Notes: generated by a model from the sequence alone, not told the origin. Positions 25,086-33,722 are shown, numbered from the stretch's first letter. The stretch: 64,000 nt of DNA from Botryobacter ruber (GCF_003347595.2 NZ_QCZK02000055.1:248001-312000), one strand, 5' to 3'. Program-made: numbers and translations.

Positions 25086-26345
25086 TTATTCAAGCTCCTG
25101 GAGTTTTTGCCTGTATTTTACCTGCTCGGTAATTTCGTTCCCAAACACCAGGATGCCGGTAATATTGTCTTCTTCATCAAGAAGTGGCTGATAGATGATT
25201 GTAAAATACGTGTCTACAAGGTTTCCTGTGCCGGTTTTATCGAGCCTGACAAAAATCTCTTCTGCCACAAACTCCTTGCCGGTTTGGAATACATTGTCCA
25301 GGATATCGACAAAGCCCTGCGCTACAATTTCGGGTAGTGCCTCCGCTATCGGCTTGCCTAAGAGCTTCCGGCTTGGGAACAGGTTCTGGTAGTAAGGATT
25401 TACCAGCTCAAAGCGGTGTTCCGGTCCTTTTAGGATGCAGAATACAGCGGGGGCCTGCATAATCAGCCTTTCCAGGGTTTTGCGCTCTGCCTCCACTTTC
25501 AGGTAGGCCGTCTGAACCTGGTCCGACAGGTGCGACATCTGCTCGTTAGATTCCAGGAGTTCCTGTACCATCTGCCTGGTATCGTGAATGTCGGTGGAGC
25601 TGCCAACCCACATCAGAATGTTTCCGTTTTCGTCCTGCATGGGCAGGCAACGGCACAGGAACCAGCGGTAACTGCCGTTCTTTTCGCGCAGGCGCATTTC
25701 TGCCTGAAATTCAGTGCCGGCCCGGAAGGCTGCCTGCCACCGCTTTTCCAGCACCGGCAGATCATCGGGGTGTACAAAGGCTGCCCACCTGGTGTCGAGA
25801 AGCTCCTTGATGGGGATGCCGGTATAGTCTGTCCAGCGCTGGTTAAAGTAAGTCAGTTCCCCTTTCGGGTTCATGGTCATCACCAACTGGGGCATCGCTT
25901 CGGCCATGAACCGGAACTTCTGCTGGCTTTCGGAAAGCGCAAGTTTTGTTATTTCTCTTTCGGTAACGTCGGAGGTGCGCTGGATAATAAACATAACCTC
26001 GCCCTGCTCATCCAATACAGGCGTATGAGAGGCCTCCCAGTAGCGGATATCAAAACCTCCGCCATCCGCTTTTGGCTTTGGGATGTCGTAGCGTAACACG
26101 TCCAGGTAATCTACTTTCTTTCCGTACAGGGCATTGTCGAGCGACTTGCGCAGCAGGGCAGTGTTGCTGGAGGCGCTGCTGTCGGGGTTGTCCGGAAAAG
26201 CTTCCAGAAAGTTCTGCCCGATCAGCTCTTCCCGGGTCCGCATGGTTGCCTCCAGGTAGGCATCTGTAGCTTCAAGTACTTTGTATTCAGGCGAAATTAC
26301 CACTATGGTTTCCGGAATGTTGACGAAAAGTTTATATAAATCCAT
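25086..26345 (-). CDS. PAS domain-containing protein without output domain
   Basis: A 419-residue cytoplasmic sensor with three PAS domains: residues about 1-110 (FVNIPETIVVISPEYKVLEA...), about 140-255 (MAEAMPQLVMTMNPKGELTY with a PAC tail RWFLCRCLP...SSTDIHD), and about 285-410 (APAVFCILKGPEHRF...). A coiled-coil of about 30 residues joins the second and third. Proteins of this layout usually continue into a histidine kinase; here the reading frame stops at KLQELE after the last PAS, so no transmitter, cyclase or methyl-accepting region is present. It is followed at 45 bp by the CZB-like gene. It may act by protein contact or be a remnant of a kinase; the coding frame itself is intact. Confidence 0.88.
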   Translation of the reverse strand: MDLYKLFVNIPETIVVISPEYKVLEATDAYLEATMRTREELIGQNFLEAFPDNPDSSASSNTALLRKSLDNALYGKKVDYLDVLRYDIPKPKADGGGFDIRYWEASHTPVLDEQGEVMFIIQRTSDVTEREITKLALSESQQKFRFMAEAMPQLVMTMNPKGELTYFNQRWTDYTGIPIKELLDTRWAAFVHPDDLPVLEKRWQAAFRAGTEFQAEMRLREKNGSYRWFLCRCLPMQDENGNILMWVGSSTDIHDTRQMVQELLESNEQMSHLSDQVQTAYLKVEAERKTLERLIMQAPAVFCILKGPEHRFELVNPYYQNLFPSRKLLGKPIAEALPEIVAQGFVDILDNVFQTGKEFVAEEIFVRLDKTGTGNLVDTYFTIIYQPLLDEEDNITGILVFGNEITEQVKYRQKLQELE

Positions 26346-26816
26346 AAAAATAAATAGTCCGGGCAGAGAACATGCGGATGAGTTTACTGCAAATTAAGGA
26401 ATAATGTTTAAACATTCTTGAAAATGAACGGGGGTAATTTTATGCGGCCTTGCTGTAGGTGTGGTTTCTGCTGTAGCGCAACAATTCATGATGCTTCTGA
26501 TAGCATAGCTGTCGTGGTTACTTTTTTCCCGAAATTCATCGGGGTTTTCGGGGCTGGCAATGGGCAGGCCTCCTGTTTTGTTCTGCTGCACCAGCCACCA
26601 TAGCCTCTGCTGCAAGTTAGTGGCAGCAGGTTCATGCGAAGTGGAAAAAGCCACTGCCGCAGTACAAAACGAAAGCCAGCAGCAAAGGGGGCGTGTACAA
26701 TGCTACTGGCTGTGCTTCGTGTTTATAGCCATAAACGGCAGGCATACTGTTTTAATCCTGATTTTTTTGTTCAGGCACTTAAACCGCTAGTCATTCAGGT
26801 GCTAACCGAAAATACT
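26346..26816. other. Gap with one REP-like copy
   Basis: 471 bp without a credible gene. It holds the REP copy at 26581-26614 and otherwise nothing recognisable. Confidence 0.6.
26581..26614 (-). repeat. REP-like dispersed repeat
   Basis: On the minus strand: GCAGAGGCTATGGTGGCTGG followed by TGCAGCAGAA, a near-consensus copy. Confidence 0.82.
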
Positions 26817-27356
26817 TTAATATTGCACCTGGGCGATCACCTCAATATCGCGGGGCTGGCTAAGCATCATATCTTTTACCACGTTAAAGGTTTCCTGCGG
26901 CGGAGCAGCCAGTTCCATGTTGTTAATCAGGAAGCGGCGGTGTTCGTGATGTTTTCCCGGGATGGCGCCCCATACCACCAGCCGGTCGTCGGGGTCTCTG
27001 CCATAGATATAGGGTGCTACCATTGCGTCTTCCGTTCTGCCTTCTGCGTCTACATACGTAAAGTGGAGCAGGTTCTGGTTGTTAATGGCATCGATAATAG
27101 ACGTTATCTTAGGATCTCCGTTCAGGATGAATACTCCTTTTTCGGTTATGCGGGCCAGAAGAGGCGTTTTTTCAGCAGGCTCTAAAGCATGGTCTAACAC
27201 TGACTCCGATTTCGTTTCTATCAGCCCTTCCAGCCGCAGGTCGTCCACATCCACTTCCGATACAGAATCGTGGTACTGGTTTAATACAGGCCTGATATCA
27301 TGGAAGTTGCCATCGCCATAATAGTCGTACAGGTAAGTTAAGATTTTATTGGTCAT
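26817..27356 (-). CDS. Hypothetical protein with a WYL-like segment
   Basis: A 179-residue soluble protein from the ATG at 27356; a longer frame is less likely. Residues 1-70 look like a small winged-helix type region (MTNKILTYLYDYYGDGNFHD..., LRLEGLIETKSES, ARITEKGVFIL). Residues about 90-150 (LLHFTYVDAEGRTEDAMVAP, then VVWGAIPG) recall a WYL domain, which binds ligands or nucleic acid in transcription regulators. Together this suggests a small DNA-binding regulator, but both assignments are by eye and weak. It is a single gene with long gaps on both sides. Confidence 0.6.
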   Translation of the reverse strand: MTNKILTYLYDYYGDGNFHDIRPVLNQYHDSVSEVDVDDLRLEGLIETKSESVLDHALEPAEKTPLLARITEKGVFILNGDPKITSIIDAINNQNLLHFTYVDAEGRTEDAMVAPYIYGRDPDDRLVVWGAIPGKHHEHRRFLINNMELAAPPQETFNVVKDMMLSQPRDIEVIAQVQY

Positions 27357-27580
27357 AGCAGCATGGTGTTTAGGTTGTTTATATGTTATCAGCGCATGAA
27401 CAGACAAAGCAACAAATAACTATATATTGCATATACTATTTTAATTCACAGTAGTTATCCGAAAGCCAATAAACTTTTGCCGACAAGTAAAATCTGTTTG
27501 CAACGCTTTGAATACTACCACGTTGGCTGCTCCTGCTTTATTAAAAATTTAACAAAGCGGATTTGCAGCCATTAAAGTTG

Positions 27581-27994
27581 TTAATCGAACAGCCAGTACT
27601 TTGCTACTTCCATGTCCAGAAAAATTTCGAGCTTTATGTGCTCCATAACCTCATCTTTTTGCTGTATTGCCTGCTGAATAGCAACATCAGGAAACATCTC
27701 TGCACTGGTCGGACTTACAACACAAGCTAACCGGTGATGCAGCGTCAGGTCAAAAGAGGGGAAATATTCATTTGCCGACCAGATTTGATCTGACAACATC
27801 GTGTAGTTTAGTTTACGTAAATCGAACAGCCAATGATCGATTTTCTCTTCTCGTGCAAACTTCAATGCTGTCAGCAGGACGTTTCTGAGGGGCTCCAGTT
27901 CGGTATGCTGTAACCAGGTAAGCTGGATATACTTCCACTGGCTATTGAGCTCGATTTTAGCATACGCATTGGTAAAAGCTTCAGTCAATTTCAT
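27581..27994 (-). CDS. Hypothetical protein (STAS/SpoIIAA-like fold possible)
   Basis: A 137-residue soluble protein without signal peptide. The pattern of a strand (YIQLTW), a helix, then DHWLFDLRKLNYTMLSDQIW and a second strand RLACVVSP resembles the SpoIIAA-like/STAS superfamily often found in Bacteroidota as stand-alone proteins of about 140 residues. I cannot name a family with confidence. It has a normal ATG start and is isolated, with 224 bp before the next gene and over 450 bp behind its start. A role in stress or redox signalling is only analogy. Confidence 0.65.
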   Translation of the reverse strand: MKLTEAFTNAYAKIELNSQWKYIQLTWLQHTELEPLRNVLLTALKFAREEKIDHWLFDLRKLNYTMLSDQIWSANEYFPSFDLTLHHRLACVVSPTSAEMFPDVAIQQAIQQKDEVMEHIKLEIFLDMEVAKYWLFD

Positions 27995-28452
27995 CGGCGC
28001 TTGTTGACTTTAAGTATAGCTTCAGTTTATTTGTTGTCTGGTGGAAAGCGTTTTGGTCTACGGTATCTGTTGAGGTGCAACCACTCCTGTTTGCTTGTCT
28101 TATACTCGGGCTTTTGATGTTTGTTTTTAATGATGGTGCACTTTGTACGATCTTAGCGATTTAGTAGTAGGAACACAACGCGTTGGGATAGGATAAGTTT
28201 CGGAAATAAGCCTGTAGAGGTCAGGTTGATACAAAAGATTAAAAGAGCAGTTATAATACCAAAAGCTATCTACTCGCTTCCAACGCAATCATCCAATGTG
28301 GCCTCTCTGGTTCTGCTGCGCCTGCCACCACTGCCTCTGCTCCAGTGCTTAAACTAGGACCTGTGTGAGATGGTACAGGAGGAAATGCAGTTATAAAGAT
28401 ATGTTCTGGTGTAAAATAAAAAAGGCCCTCAGCGTGCTGCTAAGGGCCTTTT
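27995..28452. other. Gap upstream of 27994 with one REP-like copy
   Basis: 458 bp between a protein gene and tRNA-Arg. It contains the REP copy at 28311-28344 and the tRNA terminator; nothing else recognised. Confidence 0.6.
28311..28344 (-). repeat. REP-like dispersed repeat
   Basis: On the minus strand: GGAGCAGAGGCAGTGGTGGC followed by AGGCGCAGCAG; one substitution in the core. Confidence 0.8.
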
Positions 28453-28453
28453 T
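28417..28453 (-). terminator. Terminator of tRNA-Arg
   Basis: AAGGGCCT-type stem AGGGCC/GGCCCT extended by A/T pairs, with a T run on the minus strand directly after the encoded CCA end. Confidence 0.9.
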
Positions 28454-28529
28454 GGTGGTCACGTAGGGAGTCGAACCCCAAACCTTCTGATTCGTAGTCA
28501 GATGCTCTATCCAATTGAGCTACGAGACC
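28453..28529 (-). tRNA. tRNA-Arg (anticodon ACG)
   Basis: A 77-nt cloverleaf on the minus strand with CCA encoded. D stem GCTC/GAGC, anticodon stem TCTGA/TCAGA around loop CTACGAA (anticodon ACG, read as ICG after deamination), T arm with TTCGACT. The acceptor stem GGTCTCG/CGTGACC has one T-T mismatch at the fifth pair. The hairpin terminator follows at once. Confidence 0.97.
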
Positions 28530-28599
28530 GTGTACTGTTATTGTGAGTGCAAAGGAACAGCCTTTTTTAATAAGATGCAAGCATCAGCGTAAAAATTTA

Positions 28600-29325
28600 T
28601 CAGTTTCTGGTACTGACATTTTGCAGGGTTTTCTTCAGGGCACGGTCGAAAACAAAGTACAAACCTCCTATCGAAATGATAATCAGGCTGATGACCAGCA
28701 GCTGGCCGCTCTTTCCGGTATCGGGGTTTTGGAGCAGCGTGAGGACGTTGCTGGCTTGCGTGCCTATCCAGAAAAAGAAAACAGTGCGGGGCAGCATGCC
28801 TACAATGCTGGCTACAAAGAATTTTTTCTTATTTACCTGTAGCAGCGACAGCACAAAGTTCATAAGGGCGAAAGGCAGTACCGGCGAAATGCGGGTCAGG
28901 AAGATAAGGCTCCAGCTTTCGGCGCGCAGCTCCTGCATGAGCAGGCGTGCTTTTTCGAAGCGGTTCATAAAGCTCATCATCTTACCGTGGTCAATCGCAC
29001 AGGCCAGGGTATAACCGACGATCGCGGCAATGCCATACGATACCACGACGCCCGGAAAGCCCTGCCAGCCCAGGTAAAAGCCGCTGACAAGCGCAACAAA
29101 GGTTGTGGGGGTAAGGGCCAGGGCCATGGTAAAGGAGACGATCACAAAATACAACAGCATCTGCAACCAGCCCAGGTCCTGCAGCAGCCCCTGGTACTCG
29201 TACAGTACATACGCGAGCGTAGAGCTAACCACCACCGGCACCACCACCAGCAAGAGCATCGATACAAAGGTGGAGGTGTTCTCTCGGAGCAGGTTACGGA
29301 GCAGCGTCAGTTGTTTTTTTGGCAT
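28600..29325 (-). CDS. TVP38/TMEM64 family (VTT domain) membrane protein
   Basis: A 241-residue inner-membrane protein with about six hydrophobic helices. The VTT (SNARE-associated, DedA-like) domain spans about 60-190, with LVSGFYLGWQGFPGVVVSYG and the conserved LTRISPVLPFALMNFVLSL plus GMLPRTVFFFWIG. The family is linked to lipid scrambling or undecaprenyl-phosphate and phospholipid transport in other bacteria, mostly by analogy. It is a single gene whose start faces that of the cystathionine gamma-synthase gene across 149 bp. Confidence 0.88.
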   Translation of the reverse strand: MPKKQLTLLRNLLRENTSTFVSMLLLVVVPVVVSSTLAYVLYEYQGLLQDLGWLQMLLYFVIVSFTMALALTPTTFVALVSGFYLGWQGFPGVVVSYGIAAIVGYTLACAIDHGKMMSFMNRFEKARLLMQELRAESWSLIFLTRISPVLPFALMNFVLSLLQVNKKKFFVASIVGMLPRTVFFFWIGTQASNVLTLLQNPDTGKSGQLLVISLIIISIGGLYFVFDRALKKTLQNVSTRN

Positions 29326-29474
29326 CAGGAGTTGTTTGTTTAGCAGTAAAGGTAGCGGGTAAAGGGGAATCTTTTATGAAAACAGGTGCTCCGGGCAAGG
29401 CAAAACCAGACAACAACCGTAAAAAGTAATTTTAGTAACTTGCGGCATAACGTTAAAACTTTAACCTGTAATCT

Positions 29475-30617
29475 ATGAAATTCGGAACAAAAGCTATACA
29501 CGCCGGCGTAGAACCGGACCCAACGACAGGCGCCATCATGACGCCCATATACCAGACCTCTACATACGTGCAAAAGTCGCCCGGCGATCATAAAGGCTAT
29601 GAATATTCCCGGACCCACAATCCTACGCGCACAGCCCTTCAGAATGCGTTGGCAGCTTTGGAAAACGGCTCGCATGCCTTGTGTTTTGCTTCGGGTATGG
29701 CGGCTATCGATGCTGTCATCAAGCTGCTGAAACCTGGCGACGAGGTGATTGCCACCAACGACCTGTACGGAGGTACTTACCGCATCTTCACCAAAATTTT
29801 CCAGAACTACGGCATTAAGTTTCACTTCACCAACATGAGCGACCTGGGTAATGTGGAGGCGCTGGTGAACGAGAATACCCGCATCATCTGGCTGGAGACA
29901 CCAACTAACCCGCTGCTGAACATCATCGACATTAAAGGCTGCGCGGCCATCGCAAAGAAACATAACGTGCTGCTGGTGGCCGATAACACCTTTGCTACGC
30001 CATACCTGCAAACGCCCCTCGACCTGGGGGCCGACATTGTGATGCACTCGCTTACCAAGTACATGGCCGGCCACTCGGATGTGGTGATGGGGGCGCTGAT
30101 TATGAAAGATGCCGACCTGGCGCAGGAGCTGGCTTTTATCCAGAATGCCTGCGGCGCTACTCCTGGTCCGCAGGATTGCTTCCTGGTGCTGCGCGGCCTG
30201 AAAACGCTGCACATCCGGATGGAACGCCACTGCCAGAACGGGCGCAAGGTGGCAGAGTTCCTTCAAAACCATCCGAAGGTGGAAAAGGTGTTCTGGCCTG
30301 GACTGGAAGAGCATAACAACCATGCGGTGGCCAAGGAGCAGATGCGCGATTTTGGCGGCATGATTTCGTTTGTACTCAAAGGCGACCGCCAGGAAGATGC
30401 GATCCGTACGCTGGAGCGGTTCCATTACTTTTCGCTGGCAGAGTCGCTGGGAGGGGTGGAGTCGCTGTGCGGGCACCCGGCTTCCATGACACATGCCAGT
30501 ATCCCGAGGGAGGAACGCATGAAGGCGGGGCTGAGCGACTCGCTGATCCGGTTAAGTGTGGGTATAGAAGATGCCGAAGATCTGATTGCGGACCTGGAGC
30601 AGGCGATTGGTTCCTGA
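29475..30617 (+). CDS. Cystathionine gamma-synthase / trans-sulfuration PLP enzyme
   Basis: A 380-residue PLP-dependent enzyme of the Cys/Met metabolism family, joining an activated homoserine with cysteine or sulfide. Family signatures: KAIHAGVEPDPTTGAIMTPI at the N-terminus, YEYSRTHNPTR near 43, CFASGMAA near 76, and the PLP-binding lysine in HSLTKYMAGHSDVVMG near 195. The C-terminal LGGVESL...PASMTH segment is also conserved. Cystathionine gamma-lyase and O-acetylhomoserine sulfhydrylase share this fold, so the exact reaction is uncertain. It precedes a small membrane protein gene by 33 bp. No SAM riboswitch was recognised in the short leader. Confidence 0.88.
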   Translation: MKFGTKAIHAGVEPDPTTGAIMTPIYQTSTYVQKSPGDHKGYEYSRTHNPTRTALQNALAALENGSHALCFASGMAAIDAVIKLLKPGDEVIATNDLYGGTYRIFTKIFQNYGIKFHFTNMSDLGNVEALVNENTRIIWLETPTNPLLNIIDIKGCAAIAKKHNVLLVADNTFATPYLQTPLDLGADIVMHSLTKYMAGHSDVVMGALIMKDADLAQELAFIQNACGATPGPQDCFLVLRGLKTLHIRMERHCQNGRKVAEFLQNHPKVEKVFWPGLEEHNNHAVAKEQMRDFGGMISFVLKGDRQEDAIRTLERFHYFSLAESLGGVESLCGHPASMTHASIPREERMKAGLSDSLIRLSVGIEDAEDLIADLEQAIGS

Positions 30618-30650
30618 ACAGGCGGTTTGTTGAAATAATGTTGAGAAGCG

Positions 30651-31175
30651 ATGGGAGAGCAGGTGCTCCTGTTCCGGGAGAAGCAGCGGTTTACGCAGTT
30701 CTGGCTTTGGGTGGTGATACTGGGAGTAGCTGCCATCTTTTGGGTGGGGTTCATCTACCAGGTTGTTACCGGCAATAACTTCGGGCGCAACCCCATTGCA
30801 GGCGCCGAAGCTGCCATACTGGTCGTGCTGGTTGGAATTGGGCTGCCGCTTTTCTTTTACCGGATGGCGCTCATTACCGAGGTGTATCCGGGTAAAGTCG
30901 AGCTCCGGTTCTCGCCCGTCAATTTTAAGCCGGTGCAGGTAGAGCTCCACCTGGTGCGCGATTTCGAGCGGGTAACGTATAACCCCATCAGCGACTATGG
31001 CGGGTGGGGCATTCGGTTCGGGTTAAAGGGGGTGGCTTTTAACATGGCCGGCAACGAAGGCGTGAAGCTCTATTTCTACAACCGCAAGCCCATGCTCATT
31101 GGTTCGCAGCGGGCATCGGAGTTGTTTGAGGCTATCCGGCAAGCGAAAGAAGCCGGAAAAGGGCCGGTGCCATGA
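30651..31175 (+). CDS. Small membrane protein (DUF6141-like)
   Basis: A 174-residue protein with two hydrophobic helices (about 16-38 and 58-78) followed by a soluble beta-rich C-terminal part. The segment YGGWGIRFGL, then GNEGVKLYFYNRKPMLIGSQR, is of the kind seen in DUF6141-type proteins and PH-like domains that recur next to membranes. Function is unknown. It follows the cystathionine gamma-synthase gene closely and is probably cotranscribed, without evident functional link. A REP-like copy starts 10 bp after its stop. Confidence 0.7.
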   Translation: MGEQVLLFREKQRFTQFWLWVVILGVAAIFWVGFIYQVVTGNNFGRNPIAGAEAAILVVLVGIGLPLFFYRMALITEVYPGKVELRFSPVNFKPVQVELHLVRDFERVTYNPISDYGGWGIRFGLKGVAFNMAGNEGVKLYFYNRKPMLIGSQRASELFEAIRQAKEAGKGPVP

Positions 31176-31184
31176 AGTAGAGGA

Positions 31185-31215
31185 GGAGCAGAGGCTGTGG
31201 TGGCAGGAGCAGCAG
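31185..31215 (+). repeat. REP-like dispersed repeat
   Basis: A consensus-quality copy (GGAGCAGAGGCTGTGGTGGC then AGGAGCAGCAG) 10 bp past a stop codon and 19 bp before a terminator, between convergent genes. Confidence 0.9.
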
Positions 31216-31233
31216 AATTTTTCCGGAACATTT

Positions 31234-31281
31234 AAACAAAAAGCGCCGGCAACTGTAACAGTGCCGGCGCTTTTTGTTTTT
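31234..31281. terminator. Bidirectional terminator
   Basis: A 17-bp stem (AAACAAAAAGCGCCGGC with its complement at about 31263-31279) between the convergent membrane-protein and OmpA genes. Confidence 0.93.
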
Positions 31282-31304
31282 AAAAAATCAGTTTCCCGAA
31301 AAGA

Positions 31305-32018
31305 TTAAGACTGGATACCAAGTGCTTTGTAGAAGTCAGTTAAATCCGGCGTCAGGATAATTTCGGTACGGCGGTTTTTAGATTTTGCTTCTGCAGAACG
31401 ACCGGTGTCGGCTGGTTGGTAGTAAGCGCGGCCGGCTGGGGTAATTCTGTCCGGAGAAAGACCTTTTTCCATCATGAGGCGCGTGATTTCAGTAGCACGC
31501 AGTACGCTTAGGTCCCAGTTATCGGCAATTTTCTTTGTACCAGGAATCACTTCTACATCGTCGGTGTGACCTTCTACCGTAACACCTACCTGCTGGTTCT
31601 TTTTCAGAACATTTACCAGTTGGTCAAGTGCTTTTTTGCCCTGCGGATTAACTTTTGTGCTACCGGTCGGGAATAATAGTTTGTCAGAAAGCGACACATA
31701 TACTTTGCCATTACGAACGCTTGTGCTCAGGTCGCCCTGGTTAAAGCCTTTAAGCGCAGCATTTACCTCGTTGCGAAGGTTGTCGAGTGTTTTTTGCTGC
31801 TCGTTCATGGAACGCTCCATCTGCGCCAGTTTCTGCTCACGCTCTTTCAGGCTGGCAGCCAGTTCGTCGGCACGCTTGCGGTCGGCAGCTTGCTCGCGCT
31901 CTAAAGCTTCTTTGCTGGCTTTCAGTTCGTCGTACTTTTTAGAAGACACACAAGAAGTGGTCAGTAAGCTGGTGCACAAAAGCAAAGATAAAGATGCTTT
32001 GAAAAAATTGAATTTCAT
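31305..32018 (-). CDS. OmpA family lipoprotein
   Basis: A 237-residue outer-membrane lipoprotein. Signal with lipobox LLTTSC (Cys near 23), then a coiled coil rich in Glu, Lys and Ala (about 28-90), then an OmpA C-terminal domain (about 100-225) that binds peptidoglycan: LLFPTGSTKVNPQGKKAL, VEGHTDD, LSVLRATEITRLM and the RRTEI end signature. It likely ties outer membrane to cell wall. It is a single gene with a TATATTTG -7 box upstream and a shared terminator downstream. Confidence 0.92.
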   Translation of the reverse strand: MKFNFFKASLSLLLCTSLLTTSCVSSKKYDELKASKEALEREQAADRKRADELAASLKEREQKLAQMERSMNEQQKTLDNLRNEVNAALKGFNQGDLSTSVRNGKVYVSLSDKLLFPTGSTKVNPQGKKALDQLVNVLKKNQQVGVTVEGHTDDVEVIPGTKKIADNWDLSVLRATEITRLMMEKGLSPDRITPAGRAYYQPADTGRSAEAKSKNRRTEIILTPDLTDFYKALGIQS

Positions 32019-32062
32019 TAGGGTTTGTGTTTATATAAGGTTGAAAAAAAAGGTTTGTGATA

Positions 32063-32070
32063 CAAATATA
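32063..32070 (-). promoter_or_regulatory. Candidate -7 box of the OmpA-family gene
   Basis: Reads TATATTTG on the minus strand, a full match to TAnnTTTG, about 45 bp upstream of the start codon. The -33 element is not clear. Confidence 0.5.
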
Positions 32071-32392
32071 AAAGCAATTGTAAAAATGACCGCTAGTAAG
32101 TTAGCATTTTAAGCAATTCTTAATGTTACAGGTACGGTTAGTAAATTTTACTGTAGCAAATATTGTGCTGAAGCTATATTTTATCATTTTTATTTTTCTT
32201 TATTGCTGATTTTCACACAAAAAATTTTATTGCAATGCATAAACAGGTTTATTTTGGCCTGGAGCCGGAAAATGAGCAACCTGGTCAGCTTCATATTCTG
32301 CTGATGTTGGATCTTATAACCATCGTTCAGTTTACTTATCGGGTAAATGCGTTATCTTAGGAAAGTCAGAAAACCTACTTGTTTCAGCAGAA
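32071..32392. other. Divergent intergenic region
   Basis: About 320 bp between the OmpA and isoaspartyl peptidase genes. It is AT-rich and holds no gene; a weak TATCTTAG box lies about 40 bp upstream of the peptidase start. Confidence 0.5.
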
Positions 32393-33448
32393 ATGAAAAC
32401 AATTGTAATAGCATTTCTAATAGGTTGCTTGCCTGCTTTAGCCTTTGCACAACAGGCGCAACCGGATTTTAGCAAAATTACACTGGTAATACACGGGGGT
32501 GCAGGTGCTATTACCAAAGCCAACATGACGCCGGAAACTGAAAAAGCATATGCCGCTGCCCTGGAACAGGCGCTGCAGACCGGGTTTGCCGTGTTGAAGA
32601 ACGGCGGCAGCAGCCTGGATGCCGTGGAAGCAACGGTGCGGCTGTTAGAGGATTCGCCGCTGTTTAATGCCGGCAGGGGTGCTGTGTTTACCAATGAGGG
32701 GAAAAATGAACTCGATGCGTCCATAATGGACGGAAAATCGCTGAAGGCCGGAGCTGTGGCCAGTGTGACTACCATCAGGAATCCGGTTAGTGCGGCGCGG
32801 GCAGTGATGGAGCAGTCGGAGCATGTAATGCTGATAGGAAACGGGGCCGAAAAGTTTGCAGGAGAGAAGGGGTTGCAGTTGGTAGAGCCTTCGTACTTCA
32901 GAACGGAGAGGCGCTTGCAGCAACTGCAGCGGCTACAGGAAAAGGAAAACCCACAGCCAGGCGATTCAACGGGCACGGGCAGTACTGAAAATATTTTTAC
33001 CGAAGACAAAAAGTTCGGGACAGTAGGGGCGGTGGCACTGGATGCTTACGGTAACCTGGCGGCAGCCACCTCTACGGGCGGTATGAGCAACAAGCGCTAC
33101 GGGCGTGTTGGCGATTCTCCCATTATAGGAGCCGGTACGTATGCCGATAACAATACCTGCGCCGTATCGGCCACTGGGCATGGCGAATTCTTTATTCGTT
33201 TAGTTGTGGCCCACGACATCGCTGCGCTAATGGCCTACAAAAAATATTCTGTGAAAAAAGCAGCTGAAGCGGTTGTGCTTAAAAAGCTGGTAGCCAATGG
33301 TGGCGATGGCGGAGTTATAGCCCTCGACCGGAAAGGAAATTTTGCCATGCCTTTTAACACGCCGGGTATGTTCCGTGGCTACATCAAAAACGGCGAAAGC
33401 AAGGTAGCTATGTTTGGGAGTTTAGGAGTTAGAAAGTTTAGGAGGTAG
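32393..33448 (+). CDS. Isoaspartyl peptidase / L-asparaginase (Ntn hydrolase)
   Basis: A 351-residue exported enzyme that cleaves beta-aspartyl dipeptides and asparagine. Signal peptide (about 1-20, ending ALAFAQ), then the large subunit beginning LVIHGGAGAI and containing NAGRGAVFT. The nucleophile is the Thr of FGTVGAVALD (about residue 206), where self-cleavage makes two subunits. GGMSNKRYGRVGDSPIIGAGTYAD is the family's substrate-site segment. The last residues after VAMF (GSLGVRKFRR) are encoded by an intergenic heptamer-like repeat that supplies the stop codon, so the C-terminus is altered from the family norm. Confidence 0.93.
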   Translation: MKTIVIAFLIGCLPALAFAQQAQPDFSKITLVIHGGAGAITKANMTPETEKAYAAALEQALQTGFAVLKNGGSSLDAVEATVRLLEDSPLFNAGRGAVFTNEGKNELDASIMDGKSLKAGAVASVTTIRNPVSAARAVMEQSEHVMLIGNGAEKFAGEKGLQLVEPSYFRTERRLQQLQRLQEKENPQPGDSTGTGSTENIFTEDKKFGTVGAVALDAYGNLAAATSTGGMSNKRYGRVGDSPIIGAGTYADNNTCAVSATGHGEFFIRLVVAHDIAALMAYKKYSVKKAAEAVVLKKLVANGGDGGVIALDRKGNFAMPFNTPGMFRGYIKNGESKVAMFGSLGVRKFRR

Positions 33449-33462
33449 AGAGGTAGAAATTT
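33414..33462. repeat. Heptamer-like repeat (TTTAGGAGTTAG type)
   Basis: It shares TTTAGGAGTTAGAAAG with the arrays at 41.04 and 41.17 kb. It starts inside the 3' end of the peptidase gene and includes its stop codon. Confidence 0.75.
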
Positions 33463-33520
33463 TGTAGGGGTTGAAGATTTTGAACCCTGTAACAGAAAAG
33501 TAGAGAGTTGGGGGTATGGC

Positions 33521-33550
33521 TGTAGAGACGCGGTGCCCGCGTCTCCTGCA
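33521..33550. repeat. GAGACGCGG palindromic element
   Basis: GAGACGCGG and CCGCGTCTC form a 9-bp perfect stem with a 3-nt loop, flanked by TGTA/TGCA. Short palindromes of this GAGACGCG kind are dispersed in many cyanobacterial and Bacteroidota genomes (from memory). Confidence 0.7.
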
Positions 33551-33589
33551 CGAATCACAGGCAAATCCAATCCTGTTATTCCTTAAATC

Positions 33590-33721
33590 TTCTTAATCTT
33601 GTTCAGACAACCCCAATCCTGAAAATACTAAAATTCTGTAAATCCAGCTTCAGACAATTAATCGAGCACAATCAAAATCAAGTAAATCAGAAAAATCACC
33701 GTAAATCAAAGGTTCAGACAA
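33590..33721 (+). repeat. TTCAGACAA repeat cluster
   Basis: Three units ending in TTCAGACAA (33602, 33649, 33713) with AAATC-rich sequence between them, spaced 47 and 64 bp apart. This looks like a dispersed AT-rich repeat family unrelated to the REP-like one. Confidence 0.6.
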
Positions 33722-33722
33722 A

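Noticed and set aside
29326..29474. SAM riboswitch before the cystathionine gamma-synthase gene
   Set aside because: The leader is short and I could not draw the conserved helices or core bases of any SAM riboswitch class.
29340..30494. A 384-codon minus-strand frame opposite the cystathionine gamma-synthase gene
   Set aside because: The sense strand carries complete enzyme motifs; the antisense frame is a by-product of GC-rich codon use.
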